Counted from the stretch's first letter, positions 42,578-51,569 are shown. The stretch is DNA of 64,000 nucleotides from Bacteroidales bacterium UBA5072 (GCA_002415855.1 DIAS01000068.1:54291-118290), one strand, 5' to 3'. Numbers and translations are program-made. The notes: generated from the sequence alone by a model not told the origin.

Positions 42578-43213
42578 ATGAAAAAGTTAGCATTGTTCCT
42601 GGGATTTTTGACAATGATTGGTCTGACGGCAGTCGCACAGGAAGACTATGAGAATAACGATATTCAGACCCTAGTCGGAGCCAATCAATCTGTAGGCGGC
42701 TATGGCGCCATATCGATGCAGTATACTGAACTTCAGGACCGTGATGCATTCGTCTTTGGAGCCAGGGGAGGTATCACCATGGGCCATATGATTACCCTGG
42801 GATTGGGCGGATCAGGGTTTTTCAACGATGTTCAGTATAATGATGCTACTGGTACAGACATCAGCCTTGCTGGCGGGTACGGTGGATTCTTCTTCGAACC
42901 GATCATCATGCCCCGTTTCCCGGTTCATGTGTCCTTCCCCATACTTCTGGGCGCCGGTGGCGTGGGTGTTATGAGCAGTAATGAGGACGATAACTGGGAT
43001 GAAAATTTCAAGTCGGAGGCCTCGGATGCCTTTATGGTCATTGAGCCCGGAATTGAGATCGAACTGAATATTACAAGGTTCTTCCGGTTTTGCGTGGGCG
43101 GATACTACCGGTATACGACAGATGTGGATATCCATGATCCCGTTTACGATATCCCGACCGACATATTGCGCGGATTCTCCGGAGGAGTTACCTTTAAGTT
43201 CGGCAGGTTTTAG
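42578..43213 (+). CDS. Outer-membrane beta-barrel-like protein
   Basis: 211 residues, signal peptide ending TAVAQ. The mature part is glycine-rich with alternating strands (GARGGITMGHMITLGLGGSGFF; FPILLGAGGVGVM) and ends RGFSGGVTFKFGRF, a barrel-type C-terminus. Its function is unknown; it is the last of the sigma-linked series, 92 bases before the TonB receptor. Confidence 0.7.
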   Translation: MKKLALFLGFLTMIGLTAVAQEDYENNDIQTLVGANQSVGGYGAISMQYTELQDRDAFVFGARGGITMGHMITLGLGGSGFFNDVQYNDATGTDISLAGGYGGFFFEPIIMPRFPVHVSFPILLGAGGVGVMSSNEDDNWDENFKSEASDAFMVIEPGIEIELNITRFFRFCVGGYYRYTTDVDIHDPVYDIPTDILRGFSGGVTFKFGRF

Positions 43214-43265
43214 GAAAACGGTAACAGCCACTCCGAAAATAAGTGTTTATTAACTCAACCGCATG

Positions 43266-43273
43266 TATCTTTG
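43266..43273 (+). promoter_or_regulatory. Promoter -7 box (TATCTTTG) of the TonB receptor
   Basis: TATCTTTG is a perfect TAnnTTTG, 33 bases before ATG 43306. It lies inside a longer frame open to 43243, so the later start is preferred and the receptor is probably transcribed separately from the sigma operon. Confidence 0.55.
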
Positions 43274-43305
43274 TGGTTGAGTTTTTGCATATCGCACCCT
43301 TTTAC

Positions 43306-45645
43306 ATGAAAAAAACCCTGTTGTTGTTAGCTTTTCTGGCAATCTCTTCCCTTTCATTCACCCAGGAAAAGTACACGTTAAGCGGCTATGTGTCCGATGA
43401 AAAAGGCGAAGTGATTGCCGGTGTTTTCGTGTTTATCCCCAACACCAGTATTGGCACCATGACCAATGCTTATGGATTTTATTCACTCACCCTGCCCGGT
43501 GGACCATACACCATACGTTTCTCCTTTATTGGGTTTAAGACGAAAGAAGCCGATGTCGATCTCACCGTTTCGCGAAAACTCAATATTTCGCTCGAAACAC
43601 TTACGAGCGCCATTGATGCAGTAACCATCACTGCCGAAAGGAAGGATGAAAACGTCAAGGAGATCAACATGAGCAATGTCCAGATACCGGCCAGGATCAT
43701 CCGCAGGATACCCAACCTGATGGGTGAAATGGACATTATAAAATCCATCCAGCTTTTACCAGGAGTACAATCCAGTGTTGAAGGCTCCAGCGGTTTCTAT
43801 GTCCGGGGCGGCAATGCCGATCAGAATCTGATCCTGCTCGACGGTGCAACTGTGTATAATCCGTCTCATTTATTTGGCTTCTTTTCAGTTTTCAACGGCG
43901 ATGCCGTGAAGAACATTGAATTGTTCAAGGGCGGAATCCCGGCTGAATACGGTGGAAGATTATCCTCCGTGCTCGACGTGCGCATGAACGAAGGTAATAC
44001 CCAAAAGATTAAAGGAAATGCGGGAATTGGTTTGATATCCAGCCGTTTTACGCTCGAAGGACCGATTATCAAGGACAAAATGTCGTTTATTATCTCCGGC
44101 CGTCGTACCTATGCAGATCTCCTGCTTCCGTTTGCCACTGATACGGTAGCCCAGAACAGCACCCTGTATTTTTACGATCTCAACGCCAAGATCAATTACC
44201 AGGTCAATCCCAATAACAGAATATTTCTTTCTGGATATTTCGGCCGTGATGTGAACGTATTCGGGAACATGTTCCAGATGAATTTCGGAAATGCAACAGG
44301 TACACTGCGCTGGAACCACGTTTACAAAGACAAGCTGTTTTCCAACCTCACACTGGTCTATAGCAATTTCAACTATGACCTTGGTATTCCCAACGGACCG
44401 ATGGCTTTCAAATGGCTGTCGCGCATCGTCGATTACAGCCTCCGGAATGATTATAGCTATTACCTGAATCCGAACAATACCATGAAATTCGGATTTCAGT
44501 CGACCTACCATACCATCAAGCCCGGCACGATTGAAAGTTCAACAGGTTCGAGCTTTGTAACACCTTTAAAATACCCCGATAATCATGGTATTGAATCGTC
44601 GGTCTTCATCAGCAATGAGCAAAGGCTCGGTTCAAAACTGACCATCCTGTATGGACTCCGCTTTTCAGTCTTTCAGAATATTGGCAAAGGTACGTTGTAT
44701 CACTACAATGCCGATTACAAAGTTACCGATTCCACGATCTACAAAAGCGGTGATATTTTCAACACCTACACGGCACTGGAACCAAGAATCAACATACGCC
44801 TGTCGCTGACCGATGAAAGTTCTCTAAAGTTCAGCTACAACAGGATGGCGCAGTATCTTCAGCTGGCTTCCAATTCCACCGCTACCTTTCCCCTCGACAT
44901 GTGGTTCATGACGAATCCCAACGTGAAACCCCAGAAGGCTGACCAGGTGGCACTGGGTTATTTCAGAAATTTCATGAACAATAGCATTGAGGCTTCCTGT
45001 GAGATGTTCTACAAAAAGGTATATAACGCCATCGACTTCAAGGATCACGCGGTATTAGCTCCACAGCAGTACCTGGAAGGTGAGTTAAGAATCGGTGATG
45101 CCTGGTCCTACGGTATCGAATTCCTGTTACGTAAGCAAACCGGTAAACTCACAGGCTGGATCAGCTATGCCTGGGTGCGTGCTATCCGGCAAATACCGGA
45201 GATCAATAATGGTAAGGAATTTCCACCTACCTATGATAAACCGCACAACGTTTCCATTGTGCTTAACTATGAAATCAGCAAACGCTTTGATGCAAGCGTA
45301 AACTGGGTTTATTCTACGGCTCTTCCCGTAACCGTTCCCACCGCAGGTTATTATTACGGGAAGATATGGGTACCCGAATATTCCGAGCGGGGAGGCACCC
45401 GCATACCCGGAACAGCATACCACCGGCTTGATGTCTCCCTGAATTACTACTTCAGGACCTTTAAACTGGAGAGCAATCTGAATTTTTCCATTTATAATGT
45501 ATACAACAGGCACAACGCTTTCGCCATCTATTTCAGGGATAAGAACCTGGCCGCTGACAGCAAAGGTGATGAAAAAGGTGTCGAGGTCATTAAGATGTAC
45601 CTCTTCCCTATTGTACCTGCCATTACATACAATATTAAGTTTTGA
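43306..45645 (+). CDS. TonB-dependent receptor with carboxypeptidase-like N-terminal domain
   Basis: 779 residues from ATG 43306. Signal peptide, then a carboxypeptidase-regulatory-like domain (about 20-105, LSGYVSDEKGEVIAGVFVFIPNTSIGTMTNAYGFY). The plug follows (about 125-230, LLPGVQSSVEGSSGFYVRGGNADQNLILLDGATVYNP), then a long beta barrel ending YNIKF. It imports a substrate across the outer membrane using TonB energy. No SusD gene follows; instead a DUF4249 lipoprotein overlaps its end. Confidence 0.92.
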   Translation: MKKTLLLLAFLAISSLSFTQEKYTLSGYVSDEKGEVIAGVFVFIPNTSIGTMTNAYGFYSLTLPGGPYTIRFSFIGFKTKEADVDLTVSRKLNISLETLTSAIDAVTITAERKDENVKEINMSNVQIPARIIRRIPNLMGEMDIIKSIQLLPGVQSSVEGSSGFYVRGGNADQNLILLDGATVYNPSHLFGFFSVFNGDAVKNIELFKGGIPAEYGGRLSSVLDVRMNEGNTQKIKGNAGIGLISSRFTLEGPIIKDKMSFIISGRRTYADLLLPFATDTVAQNSTLYFYDLNAKINYQVNPNNRIFLSGYFGRDVNVFGNMFQMNFGNATGTLRWNHVYKDKLFSNLTLVYSNFNYDLGIPNGPMAFKWLSRIVDYSLRNDYSYYLNPNNTMKFGFQSTYHTIKPGTIESSTGSSFVTPLKYPDNHGIESSVFISNEQRLGSKLTILYGLRFSVFQNIGKGTLYHYNADYKVTDSTIYKSGDIFNTYTALEPRINIRLSLTDESSLKFSYNRMAQYLQLASNSTATFPLDMWFMTNPNVKPQKADQVALGYFRNFMNNSIEASCEMFYKKVYNAIDFKDHAVLAPQQYLEGELRIGDAWSYGIEFLLRKQTGKLTGWISYAWVRAIRQIPEINNGKEFPPTYDKPHNVSIVLNYEISKRFDASVNWVYSTALPVTVPTAGYYYGKIWVPEYSERGGTRIPGTAYHRLDVSLNYYFRTFKLESNLNFSIYNVYNRHNAFAIYFRDKNLAADSKGDEKGVEVIKMYLFPIVPAITYNIKF

Positions 45646-46487
45646 TGACCATGAAGTACCTGCTCCTGTGTTTAGCAATCCCGATGCTCCTCTCCTGCGA
45701 GGAAGTAATGGATGTCAGTTTTACCGGAAATTCCGCCAGGACCCTTGTGGTTGACGGAGTGATCTCCACGGATACCATGCCCCATATCGTGGTCTTATCC
45801 TATACAGGTGATTTTTTTGCTCCCCCCGAACAGCCAATGGCGACCGGAGCAGAGGTCACGATCTCCGACGGTGATACCACCTTTTTACTTCATGAATTAT
45901 CAGACGGCGAGTATTTTACTGAAACAAATGTTTACGGAGAGGTAGGCAAAACCTATACTTTACACGTAAAGCTTGATGACGGCAAGGAATACACGGCATC
46001 TGACAAGCTGCTACCCTGCGGAGAAATAGATTCCATTGAACAATCACAAAACTACAATTCCTACATCAATGGCTATGGATATGATGTCCTGTTTTACGGA
46101 AAAGAACCGGAACCGATCGGCAATAATTATTTGTACCTGTTGTATGTCAATAATGTATTATATTCCGATACCATATCCGAAATAACCTTTGCCAATGACG
46201 AATTTGTGAACGGACAATATATCCGTGATCTCATCGTGTACCGGGTCCGGGAAAAAGACATCAAAGGCATTGCCTCCAAAGTCACCCTGGAGATGTACTC
46301 AATTACCCGCGATTATTATGATTTTCTGTCGGCCCTGATGCTGGAGACCGTTTGGAAGGGCAGTCCGTGGGACGGGCCGCCTGCCAGCGTTACAGGAAAT
46401 GTCAGCAACGGGGGCAAGGGATACTTCAGAGCATGCCAAGTAAGGCGATATTCAAAATTCTTCGCCAGTACGCCAAGAGTAAACTAG
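45645..46487 (+). CDS. DUF4249 lipoprotein
   Basis: 280 residues from ATG 45645, overlapping the receptor's TGA. Signal and lipobox LLSC, then a DUF4249 body (TLVVDGVISTDTMPHIVVLSYTGDFF; VTISDGDTTFLLHE; KTYTLHVKLDDGKEYTASDKLLP) and the family's PPASVTGNVSNGGKGYFRA near the end. This protein pairs with TonB receptors of the non-SusD type in Bacteroidota, probably as a surface partner. Confidence 0.86.
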   Translation: MTMKYLLLCLAIPMLLSCEEVMDVSFTGNSARTLVVDGVISTDTMPHIVVLSYTGDFFAPPEQPMATGAEVTISDGDTTFLLHELSDGEYFTETNVYGEVGKTYTLHVKLDDGKEYTASDKLLPCGEIDSIEQSQNYNSYINGYGYDVLFYGKEPEPIGNNYLYLLYVNNVLYSDTISEITFANDEFVNGQYIRDLIVYRVREKDIKGIASKVTLEMYSITRDYYDFLSALMLETVWKGSPWDGPPASVTGNVSNGGKGYFRACQVRRYSKFFASTPRVN

Positions 46488-46544
46488 GAACGAGTAACAA
46501 GTAACAAGTGACGGGCAATAAGCCCGTCACCAGTCAACAGTCAC
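46482..46544. repeat. Heptad-periodic tract spanning two convergent stop codons
   Basis: Nine consecutive 7-base units: AACTAGG, AACGAGT, AACAAGT, AACAAGT, GACGGGC, AATAAGC, CCGTCAC, CAGTCAA, CAGTCAC. They include the TAG stop of the DUF4249 gene and the stop of the convergent regulator gene. The hairpin 46508-46530 lies inside. Confidence 0.7.
46508..46530. terminator. Perfect 9-bp GC-rich hairpin between convergent genes
   Basis: GTGACGGGC (46508-46516), loop AATAA, GCCCGTCAC (46522-46530). It is a strong stem between two convergent genes and could stop transcription from both sides, although no T-run is present on either strand. Confidence 0.55.
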
Positions 46545-46834
46545 TTACCACCATTCCCGAGGTAATCTTTCAAAGCATCAACATATCGCTCAAACGCCTG
46601 CACGCCTAACGGGGTGATCTGACAGGTCGTGAGCGGATAATTATCCCGGTATGACTTATCGATGGCTATATACCCTGCCTTTTCAAGCTTTTTCAATTGT
46701 ACGCTGATGTTCCCCCTCGTAGCCCCTGTCTTTTCCTGAAGAAAGGTAAAGGTAGCGGACCTTAAGCCAACCAGCAGCGATACAATGGAAAGCCGAAGCT
46801 GTGAATGCAATAGTGGATCAAGTTCTCTGAACAT
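46541..46834 (-). CDS. Winged-helix transcriptional regulator (HTH_34 type)
   Basis: 97 residues: LDPLLHSQLRLSIVSLLVG, the recognition part ATRGNISVQLKKLEKAGYIAI and the wing LTTCQITPLGVQAFERYVDAL. This is the MarR/ArsR-like winged helix of the HTH_34 group. It follows a membrane protein gene by three bases. It is the natural candidate to bind the palindromes at 47463-47485 and repress its own operon (inference). Confidence 0.88.
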   Translation of the reverse strand: MFRELDPLLHSQLRLSIVSLLVGLRSATFTFLQEKTGATRGNISVQLKKLEKAGYIAIDKSYRDNYPLTTCQITPLGVQAFERYVDALKDYLGNGGK

Positions 46835-46837
46835 GAT

Positions 46838-47434
46838 TTACAATACTTTACTCATACGTTTTAACAGATGACCCGGAATAATGTATGAAATTATGACCAC
46901 AGCCGGTAACAACAGCAACTGAAAGAGGTATGGGATAAAATATGCTGCTACAGCTGCCGGCCATGCAACCAGTGCACCTATAACCAGCGGCCTGAAACTG
47001 ACCACTCCGCCGGCAACGAAGGCTGCCATTCCATACATGGCGATTACTACCGGAATTATCAGCAGATGATCCTGTCTTAAACTGACAAACAACAGGAGCA
47101 GAGCAAAGCTGATCAGCCATCCTGACCAAAAATAACCCATGGTGTTCCCGATATAGGTCCTGCTGGTGACTGTCTTTTTCTGACGCAGATAAAAGATAAG
47201 CGTGATAAAAGCTCCCAGAGGCATTAAAACAGACCAGACCAGGTAATGTTTCGGATATTTTGCTACCGTGATCAGTAAATACTCAATTAGTGAGGTCATT
47301 ACAACCAGATAGCCCCAGAAGAGATAATAAAAATAGTTCTTACCGATCCTGGCCTTCGCCGTTTCGATCATGTCATAGATGACCTTTAAACCGGCCTCGT
47401 GGTTGAATTCGTTTGGACTTGTTTGATTGTTCAT
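46838..47434 (-). CDS. Multi-span membrane protein paired with the winged-helix regulator
   Basis: 198 residues from ATG 47434 (MNNQTSPNEFNHEAGLKVI); the open frame reaches 47536, but that part overlaps the promoter. About five transmembrane segments (NYFYYLFWGYLVVMTSLIEYLLI; ALLLLFVSLR; and others). No known family is assigned. Membrane partner genes immediately upstream of HTH_34 regulators are common in Bacteroidota. Its role may be to signal to or be controlled by the regulator. Confidence 0.7.
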   Translation of the reverse strand: MNNQTSPNEFNHEAGLKVIYDMIETAKARIGKNYFYYLFWGYLVVMTSLIEYLLITVAKYPKHYLVWSVLMPLGAFITLIFYLRQKKTVTSRTYIGNTMGYFWSGWLISFALLLLFVSLRQDHLLIIPVVIAMYGMAAFVAGGVVSFRPLVIGALVAWPAAVAAYFIPYLFQLLLLPAVVIISYIIPGHLLKRMSKVL

Positions 47435-47457
47435 ATGTTTATAGTTTAAATTCGATA

Positions 47458-47489
47458 CAAATATAAACATGTTTATGTTATAAACCAAA
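47458..47489 (-). promoter_or_regulatory. Textbook Bacteroidota promoter with operator in the spacer
   Basis: On the minus strand, TTTG (47489-47486) is followed by exactly 20 bases and then TATATTTG (47465-47458), a full -33/-7 match. The spacer holds two overlapping inverted repeats: ATAAACATGTTTAT (47463-47476) and GTTTAT-GTT-ATAAAC (47471-47485). The start codon is 24 bases past the -7 box. It is the best regulatory site in the window. Confidence 0.8.
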
Positions 47490-47575
47490 TATTTATTACT
47501 TTTTTTGGTATAAGATATAGCTTGCTTACTTGTCATATTACCTAAAATTTATGCTAGTTATGCTAACTTTTCTTA

Positions 47576-47583
47576 TAATTTTG
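47576..47583 (+). promoter_or_regulatory. Promoter -7 box (TAATTTTG) of the DUF5916 gene
   Basis: TAATTTTG fits TAnnTTTG, 52 bases before ATG 47635. A direct repeat of TATGCTA lies just upstream (47550-47566). Confidence 0.4.
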
Positions 47584-47634
47584 CAACTGCCAAAAGACCC
47601 TGCAGGCCTATTTTATTGATCATAACTGGTACCT

Positions 47635-50292
47635 ATGCATCTCTTATCCATTCAGAGACCATCCAAAAGTATCTGTTTGCTTTTTTTGTTTCCGGCTGTT
47701 CTTCTGTTCACCGGAATACCGGTTGTCTTTTCAGGGTCACCTGATGATGAGCCCAAATTTACGGGCGAAACCCGTGTTTATAATACCATCCGGATCAAAG
47801 CAGAAAAACCTAGGATTGACGGCGTACTGAATGACGCCTGCTGGCTCGAAGGAGAGTGGGGAGGCAATTACAGGCAGCAAATGCCTGCAGAAGGTGCTCG
47901 TCCTTCGCAGGAAACCGAAATAAAGATCCTGTATGACAACGAGAACATTTATGTTGCCTTTAGGTGTCACGACAACCAACCTGACAAAACCGACCGGCAA
48001 ATGGCAAGGCGTGATGAGTTTTCAGGGGACATAGTGGGCATTAACTTCGACAGTTATTTTGATCACCGCACCGGTTTTGAGTTTAACCTTACCGCTGCCG
48101 GGTCGAAGATCGATCTGATCCTGACAAACGAAGGCTGGGATGTGAACTGGAATCCGGTATGGGATGGCAAGGTGGGGCAAATGGATTCGGGTTGGGTGGC
48201 AGAGATGCAGATACCACTCAGCCAGTTGCGGTATAGTAACCAATCGGTACAGGTGTGGGGGATGCATTCCTGGCGTTGGCTTAACCGGAACAAGGAGGAA
48301 GATCAGTGGAACCTGATACCACGTGATAATGCGGGTCCCCTGTATTACTTCGGAGAGCTGCACGGCCTTACTGACTTGCCCAAAGTACGCCGGGTGGAGT
48401 TCATGCCTTATGTCCTTGGAAAAGTGGCAACTTATGAGAAAGAAGAGGGTAATCCTTTTGCCGACGGGACCGATCCATCGGTTGCTTTTGGCGTGGACGG
48501 CAAATTCGGGATTGGCAGCAATTTTACGGTTGATTATACCATAAATCCGGATTTCGGACAGGTGGAGGCCGATCCCTCTGAACTGAACCTCACCGCTTTT
48601 GAAACATATTACGAGGAGAAACGCCCCTTTTTTATTGAAGGCCGGAATATTTTCGATTTCGCCTTCGACAACAACCAGCTGTTTTACAGCCGGCGGATTG
48701 GTCATGCCCCCCTGTATGAGCCTGAACCAGGTGAAGGGGAATATGTTCATCAACCGGAAAATACCTCGATCCTTGGTGCCCTCAAATTAACCGGGAAAAC
48801 CTCAAAAGGGTTGTCCGTCGGTATTGTCGAGAGTCTCACCCAGCGCGAATACGCTGAGATCAGCTCACCGGAGGGTGATTATAAAATGGTGGCCGAACCT
48901 CTGACCAACTATTTTGTCGGTCGCGTCCAACAAGACATTAACAAAAGCAATACGATGATCGGAGGAATGGTTACCTCCACCAACCGGCAAATAGACAAAG
49001 ACTACCTGAACCACATCAGCAATTCTGCTGTTACAGGTGGTATCGATTTCAGGCATTACCTGAAAAACAAAACTTTTTATATCGATCTGAAGACCATGTT
49101 CAGTCAGGTTTCCGGTTCTACTGAAGCCATAACCAGCCTGCAACAGGAGTCTTCACGCTATTACCAGCGTCCGGACGCTCCTCACTTGAAACTGGACACC
49201 ACGCTTACAAAACTGACAGGCAGCGGAGGCAGCCTGGAATTTATCAAGGGAGCAAACGGTAAATGGCGCTATGGCATCGGAACACATTGGGTATCACCGG
49301 GACTCGAACTGAACGACCTGGGATTCCAGACCAATGCTGATCAGTTTCTGGAGGGCCAGATGATCGGGTACGTGGAAAACTCACCCAAGGGTATATTCCG
49401 TAACTATGAATTATCCCTGGGCCAGATGAATTTCTGGAATTTCGGCGGTGAGTATTTGTTCTCCATGGCTGAACTCGAAGCTGAAATCATGTTTTCCAAC
49501 AAATGGTCCTTCCATGCTGCCATCGACAGACAAGGTAAAACACTAAATACCAGCCTGCTAAGGGGAGGCCCGGGCGTTTATGAATATGGCGGAACTGAAC
49601 AGGACTACTTTATCAGTGCCGATGAAACAAAAAAGATTTCCATGGGATTGGGTTATGAAAATGAGTTTTATGACGATAAGGTCTCTCATCGGCATGAGAT
49701 ACAGACCTGGTTTAACTGGAAAATCACCAATTCACTGCAGTTGACTCCTGAATTTGCTTATAATTCAAGCAGAACCGATTATCAGTATATTTCCGATTCC
49801 GATTTTGAGGAGGATGGCCGATACCTGTTGGGGAGGCTTGACAGGAAAACCTATACAATCACCCTCAGGCTCAATTATGCGATCACGCCCGATCTGACCA
49901 TACAATATTATGGGAGCCCTTATATCACCATGGGGCAATACTCGAAATTCAAATCCCTGGAAGATCCTGATACCAAGGACCCGGGCGATGTGTTTCATAC
50001 ATACAGCAGCAGTGAACTGACGTATGATCCGGGTCAGCGAGTTTACCAGCTGACGGAGGATCCGTCGCTTGCCTTTGACAACCCCGACTTCAATTTCAGG
50101 GAATTCCGCTCGAACCTGGTTGCCCGTTGGGAATACAGACCTGGTTCCGTACTTTATTTCGTCTGGACCCACAACAGAACTTCCTACGAGGAAACGACCA
50201 ATGAAGACTTCGGTTACAATGTGCAGGAGCTTTTCAACGAATATCCTGAGAATGTATTCCTGATCAAGTTCAGTTACTGGTTCTCCCTGTAA
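47635..50292 (+). CDS. DUF5916 protein (CBM9-like N-terminus, outer-membrane barrel-like C-terminus)
   Basis: 885 residues. Signal peptide region, then a CBM9-like module (about 60-230, PRIDGVLNDACWLEGEWGGNY; ILYDNENIYVAFRCHD). The DUF5916 core follows (FTVDYTINPDFGQVEADPSELNLTAFETYYEEKRPFFIEGRNIF), then a beta-barrel-like C-terminal third ending LIKFSYWFSL. This family is abundant in Bacteroidota, probably at the outer membrane, with unknown function. Single gene. Confidence 0.87.
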   Translation: MHLLSIQRPSKSICLLFLFPAVLLFTGIPVVFSGSPDDEPKFTGETRVYNTIRIKAEKPRIDGVLNDACWLEGEWGGNYRQQMPAEGARPSQETEIKILYDNENIYVAFRCHDNQPDKTDRQMARRDEFSGDIVGINFDSYFDHRTGFEFNLTAAGSKIDLILTNEGWDVNWNPVWDGKVGQMDSGWVAEMQIPLSQLRYSNQSVQVWGMHSWRWLNRNKEEDQWNLIPRDNAGPLYYFGELHGLTDLPKVRRVEFMPYVLGKVATYEKEEGNPFADGTDPSVAFGVDGKFGIGSNFTVDYTINPDFGQVEADPSELNLTAFETYYEEKRPFFIEGRNIFDFAFDNNQLFYSRRIGHAPLYEPEPGEGEYVHQPENTSILGALKLTGKTSKGLSVGIVESLTQREYAEISSPEGDYKMVAEPLTNYFVGRVQQDINKSNTMIGGMVTSTNRQIDKDYLNHISNSAVTGGIDFRHYLKNKTFYIDLKTMFSQVSGSTEAITSLQQESSRYYQRPDAPHLKLDTTLTKLTGSGGSLEFIKGANGKWRYGIGTHWVSPGLELNDLGFQTNADQFLEGQMIGYVENSPKGIFRNYELSLGQMNFWNFGGEYLFSMAELEAEIMFSNKWSFHAAIDRQGKTLNTSLLRGGPGVYEYGGTEQDYFISADETKKISMGLGYENEFYDDKVSHRHEIQTWFNWKITNSLQLTPEFAYNSSRTDYQYISDSDFEEDGRYLLGRLDRKTYTITLRLNYAITPDLTIQYYGSPYITMGQYSKFKSLEDPDTKDPGDVFHTYSSSELTYDPGQRVYQLTEDPSLAFDNPDFNFREFRSNLVARWEYRPGSVLYFVWTHNRTSYEETTNEDFGYNVQELFNEYPENVFLIKFSYWFSL

Positions 50293-50294
50293 AT

Positions 50295-51395
50295 TCAGAG
50301 CTCTAGTGAGACCTTCAGCTGGTTTCTTTGGGCAAAATCGTCAAGAGCAAGCTGTATAAGTTTATCTACCAGCTCATTACGCGGGATACCACTGTGTTCC
50401 CATAATTTGGGATACATGCTGATGCGTGTAAACCCGGGAATTGTATTGATCTCATTCACAACTATGCGTTCATCTGCAGTGAGGAAGACATCCACCCTGG
50501 CCATCCCGAGGCATTCAAGTGTTTTATAGGTGTCAATGGCAATTTCCTGAACCTTTTTTACCAGATGAACCGGCAACCGGGCCGGGATATCCAGGCCTGC
50601 CCCGTCATCATCGAGGTACTTGGCTTCATAGGAATAGAAATCAGCATGTGGAATGATTTCACCAGGGACAGACGCTACTGGTTCTTCGTTTCCCAGAATG
50701 GCACATTCAATCTCACGACCCCGAATTTCTTCTTCAACCACAACTTTCAGATCGTAGTTCAAAGCCCGTTCAACGGCCTCCAGGTATTCCTTTTCATTTC
50801 TGACTTTAGATATACCTACGGAAGACCCCAGGTTAGCGGGTTTTACGAACAATACGGGCCCGAATTCTCCGGACAGGGACTTATAGGAATACTTGTCCCT
50901 GGTTTTCCGTGTAAGGGTCACAAAACGGGCAATGGGGATTCCCGCATCACGCAGTAAACGCTTCATGACATCCTTGTCCATACCCATCGAGCTGCCCAGA
51001 ATGCCTGCACCCACGCATGGCAGGTTGGCCAGTTTGGCCAGGCCTTGGATGGTACCATCCTCACCGAATGGGCCGTGCAATACGGGGAAAATGACATCAA
51101 TCTTTCCCATGCTGTTGTATTCCGACAGACTGATCAGGCTGCTTCCGGCTCCGTTAGGGGTGAGAGCAATCTCATGGCTGCTGTCGGACAGGCGTATGAG
51201 TTTCGGATCACCCGCATTCAAAAGCTGAATCGAATTTTCATTCAGGAACCACCTTCCTTCTTTATCAATTCCAATTAATACTGGTTCATAACGCTCCCGG
51301 TCAAGCGATTCGATCACATTCCGGGCCGACTGAAGTGAAACCTCATGCTCTGCTGAACGTCCGCCAAATACAACGGCAACTCTCAATTTTTTCAT
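50295..51395 (-). CDS. ddl: D-alanine-D-alanine ligase
   Basis: 366 residues of the VanA/Ddl ATP-grasp family. VVFGGRSAEHEVSLQSARNV at the N-terminus, HGPFGEDGTIQG, FVKPANLGSSVGISKV and the metal and substrate residues in VNEINTIPGFTRISMYPKLWE are all present. It makes D-Ala-D-Ala for peptidoglycan. It is a lone gene here, away from the mur cluster, and converges with the DUF5916 gene (2 bases between stops). Confidence 0.95.
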   Translation of the reverse strand: MKKLRVAVVFGGRSAEHEVSLQSARNVIESLDRERYEPVLIGIDKEGRWFLNENSIQLLNAGDPKLIRLSDSSHEIALTPNGAGSSLISLSEYNSMGKIDVIFPVLHGPFGEDGTIQGLAKLANLPCVGAGILGSSMGMDKDVMKRLLRDAGIPIARFVTLTRKTRDKYSYKSLSGEFGPVLFVKPANLGSSVGISKVRNEKEYLEAVERALNYDLKVVVEEEIRGREIECAILGNEEPVASVPGEIIPHADFYSYEAKYLDDDGAGLDIPARLPVHLVKKVQEIAIDTYKTLECLGMARVDVFLTADERIVVNEINTIPGFTRISMYPKLWEHSGIPRNELVDKLIQLALDDFAQRNQLKVSLEL

Positions 51396-51561
51396 TTGCT
51401 TTAAAATATGAAGCCGAAAATTAGAGGATTTTTATGATAATTGGTATTCCAACCACATAAATTAAAAACATCATTAAAACCCCCGTAGCTTCTTTGTCGT
51501 CAAATTCCCTCCGTATATCTATTATTCCCGCCTACCTGCTCAACCTGTAAAACCAAAGCAG

Positions 51562-51569
51562 TATCTTTG
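51562..51569 (+). promoter_or_regulatory. Promoter -7 box (TATCTTTG) of the LytS/LytTR operon
   Basis: TATCTTTG fits TAnnTTTG, 19 bases before ATG 51588. It overlaps the TTG that would open a longer frame, so ATG 51588 is preferred. Confidence 0.55.

Noticed and set aside
43243..43305. A longer N-terminus for the TonB receptor
   Set aside because: The extension contains a promoter -7 box and would bury the signal peptide.
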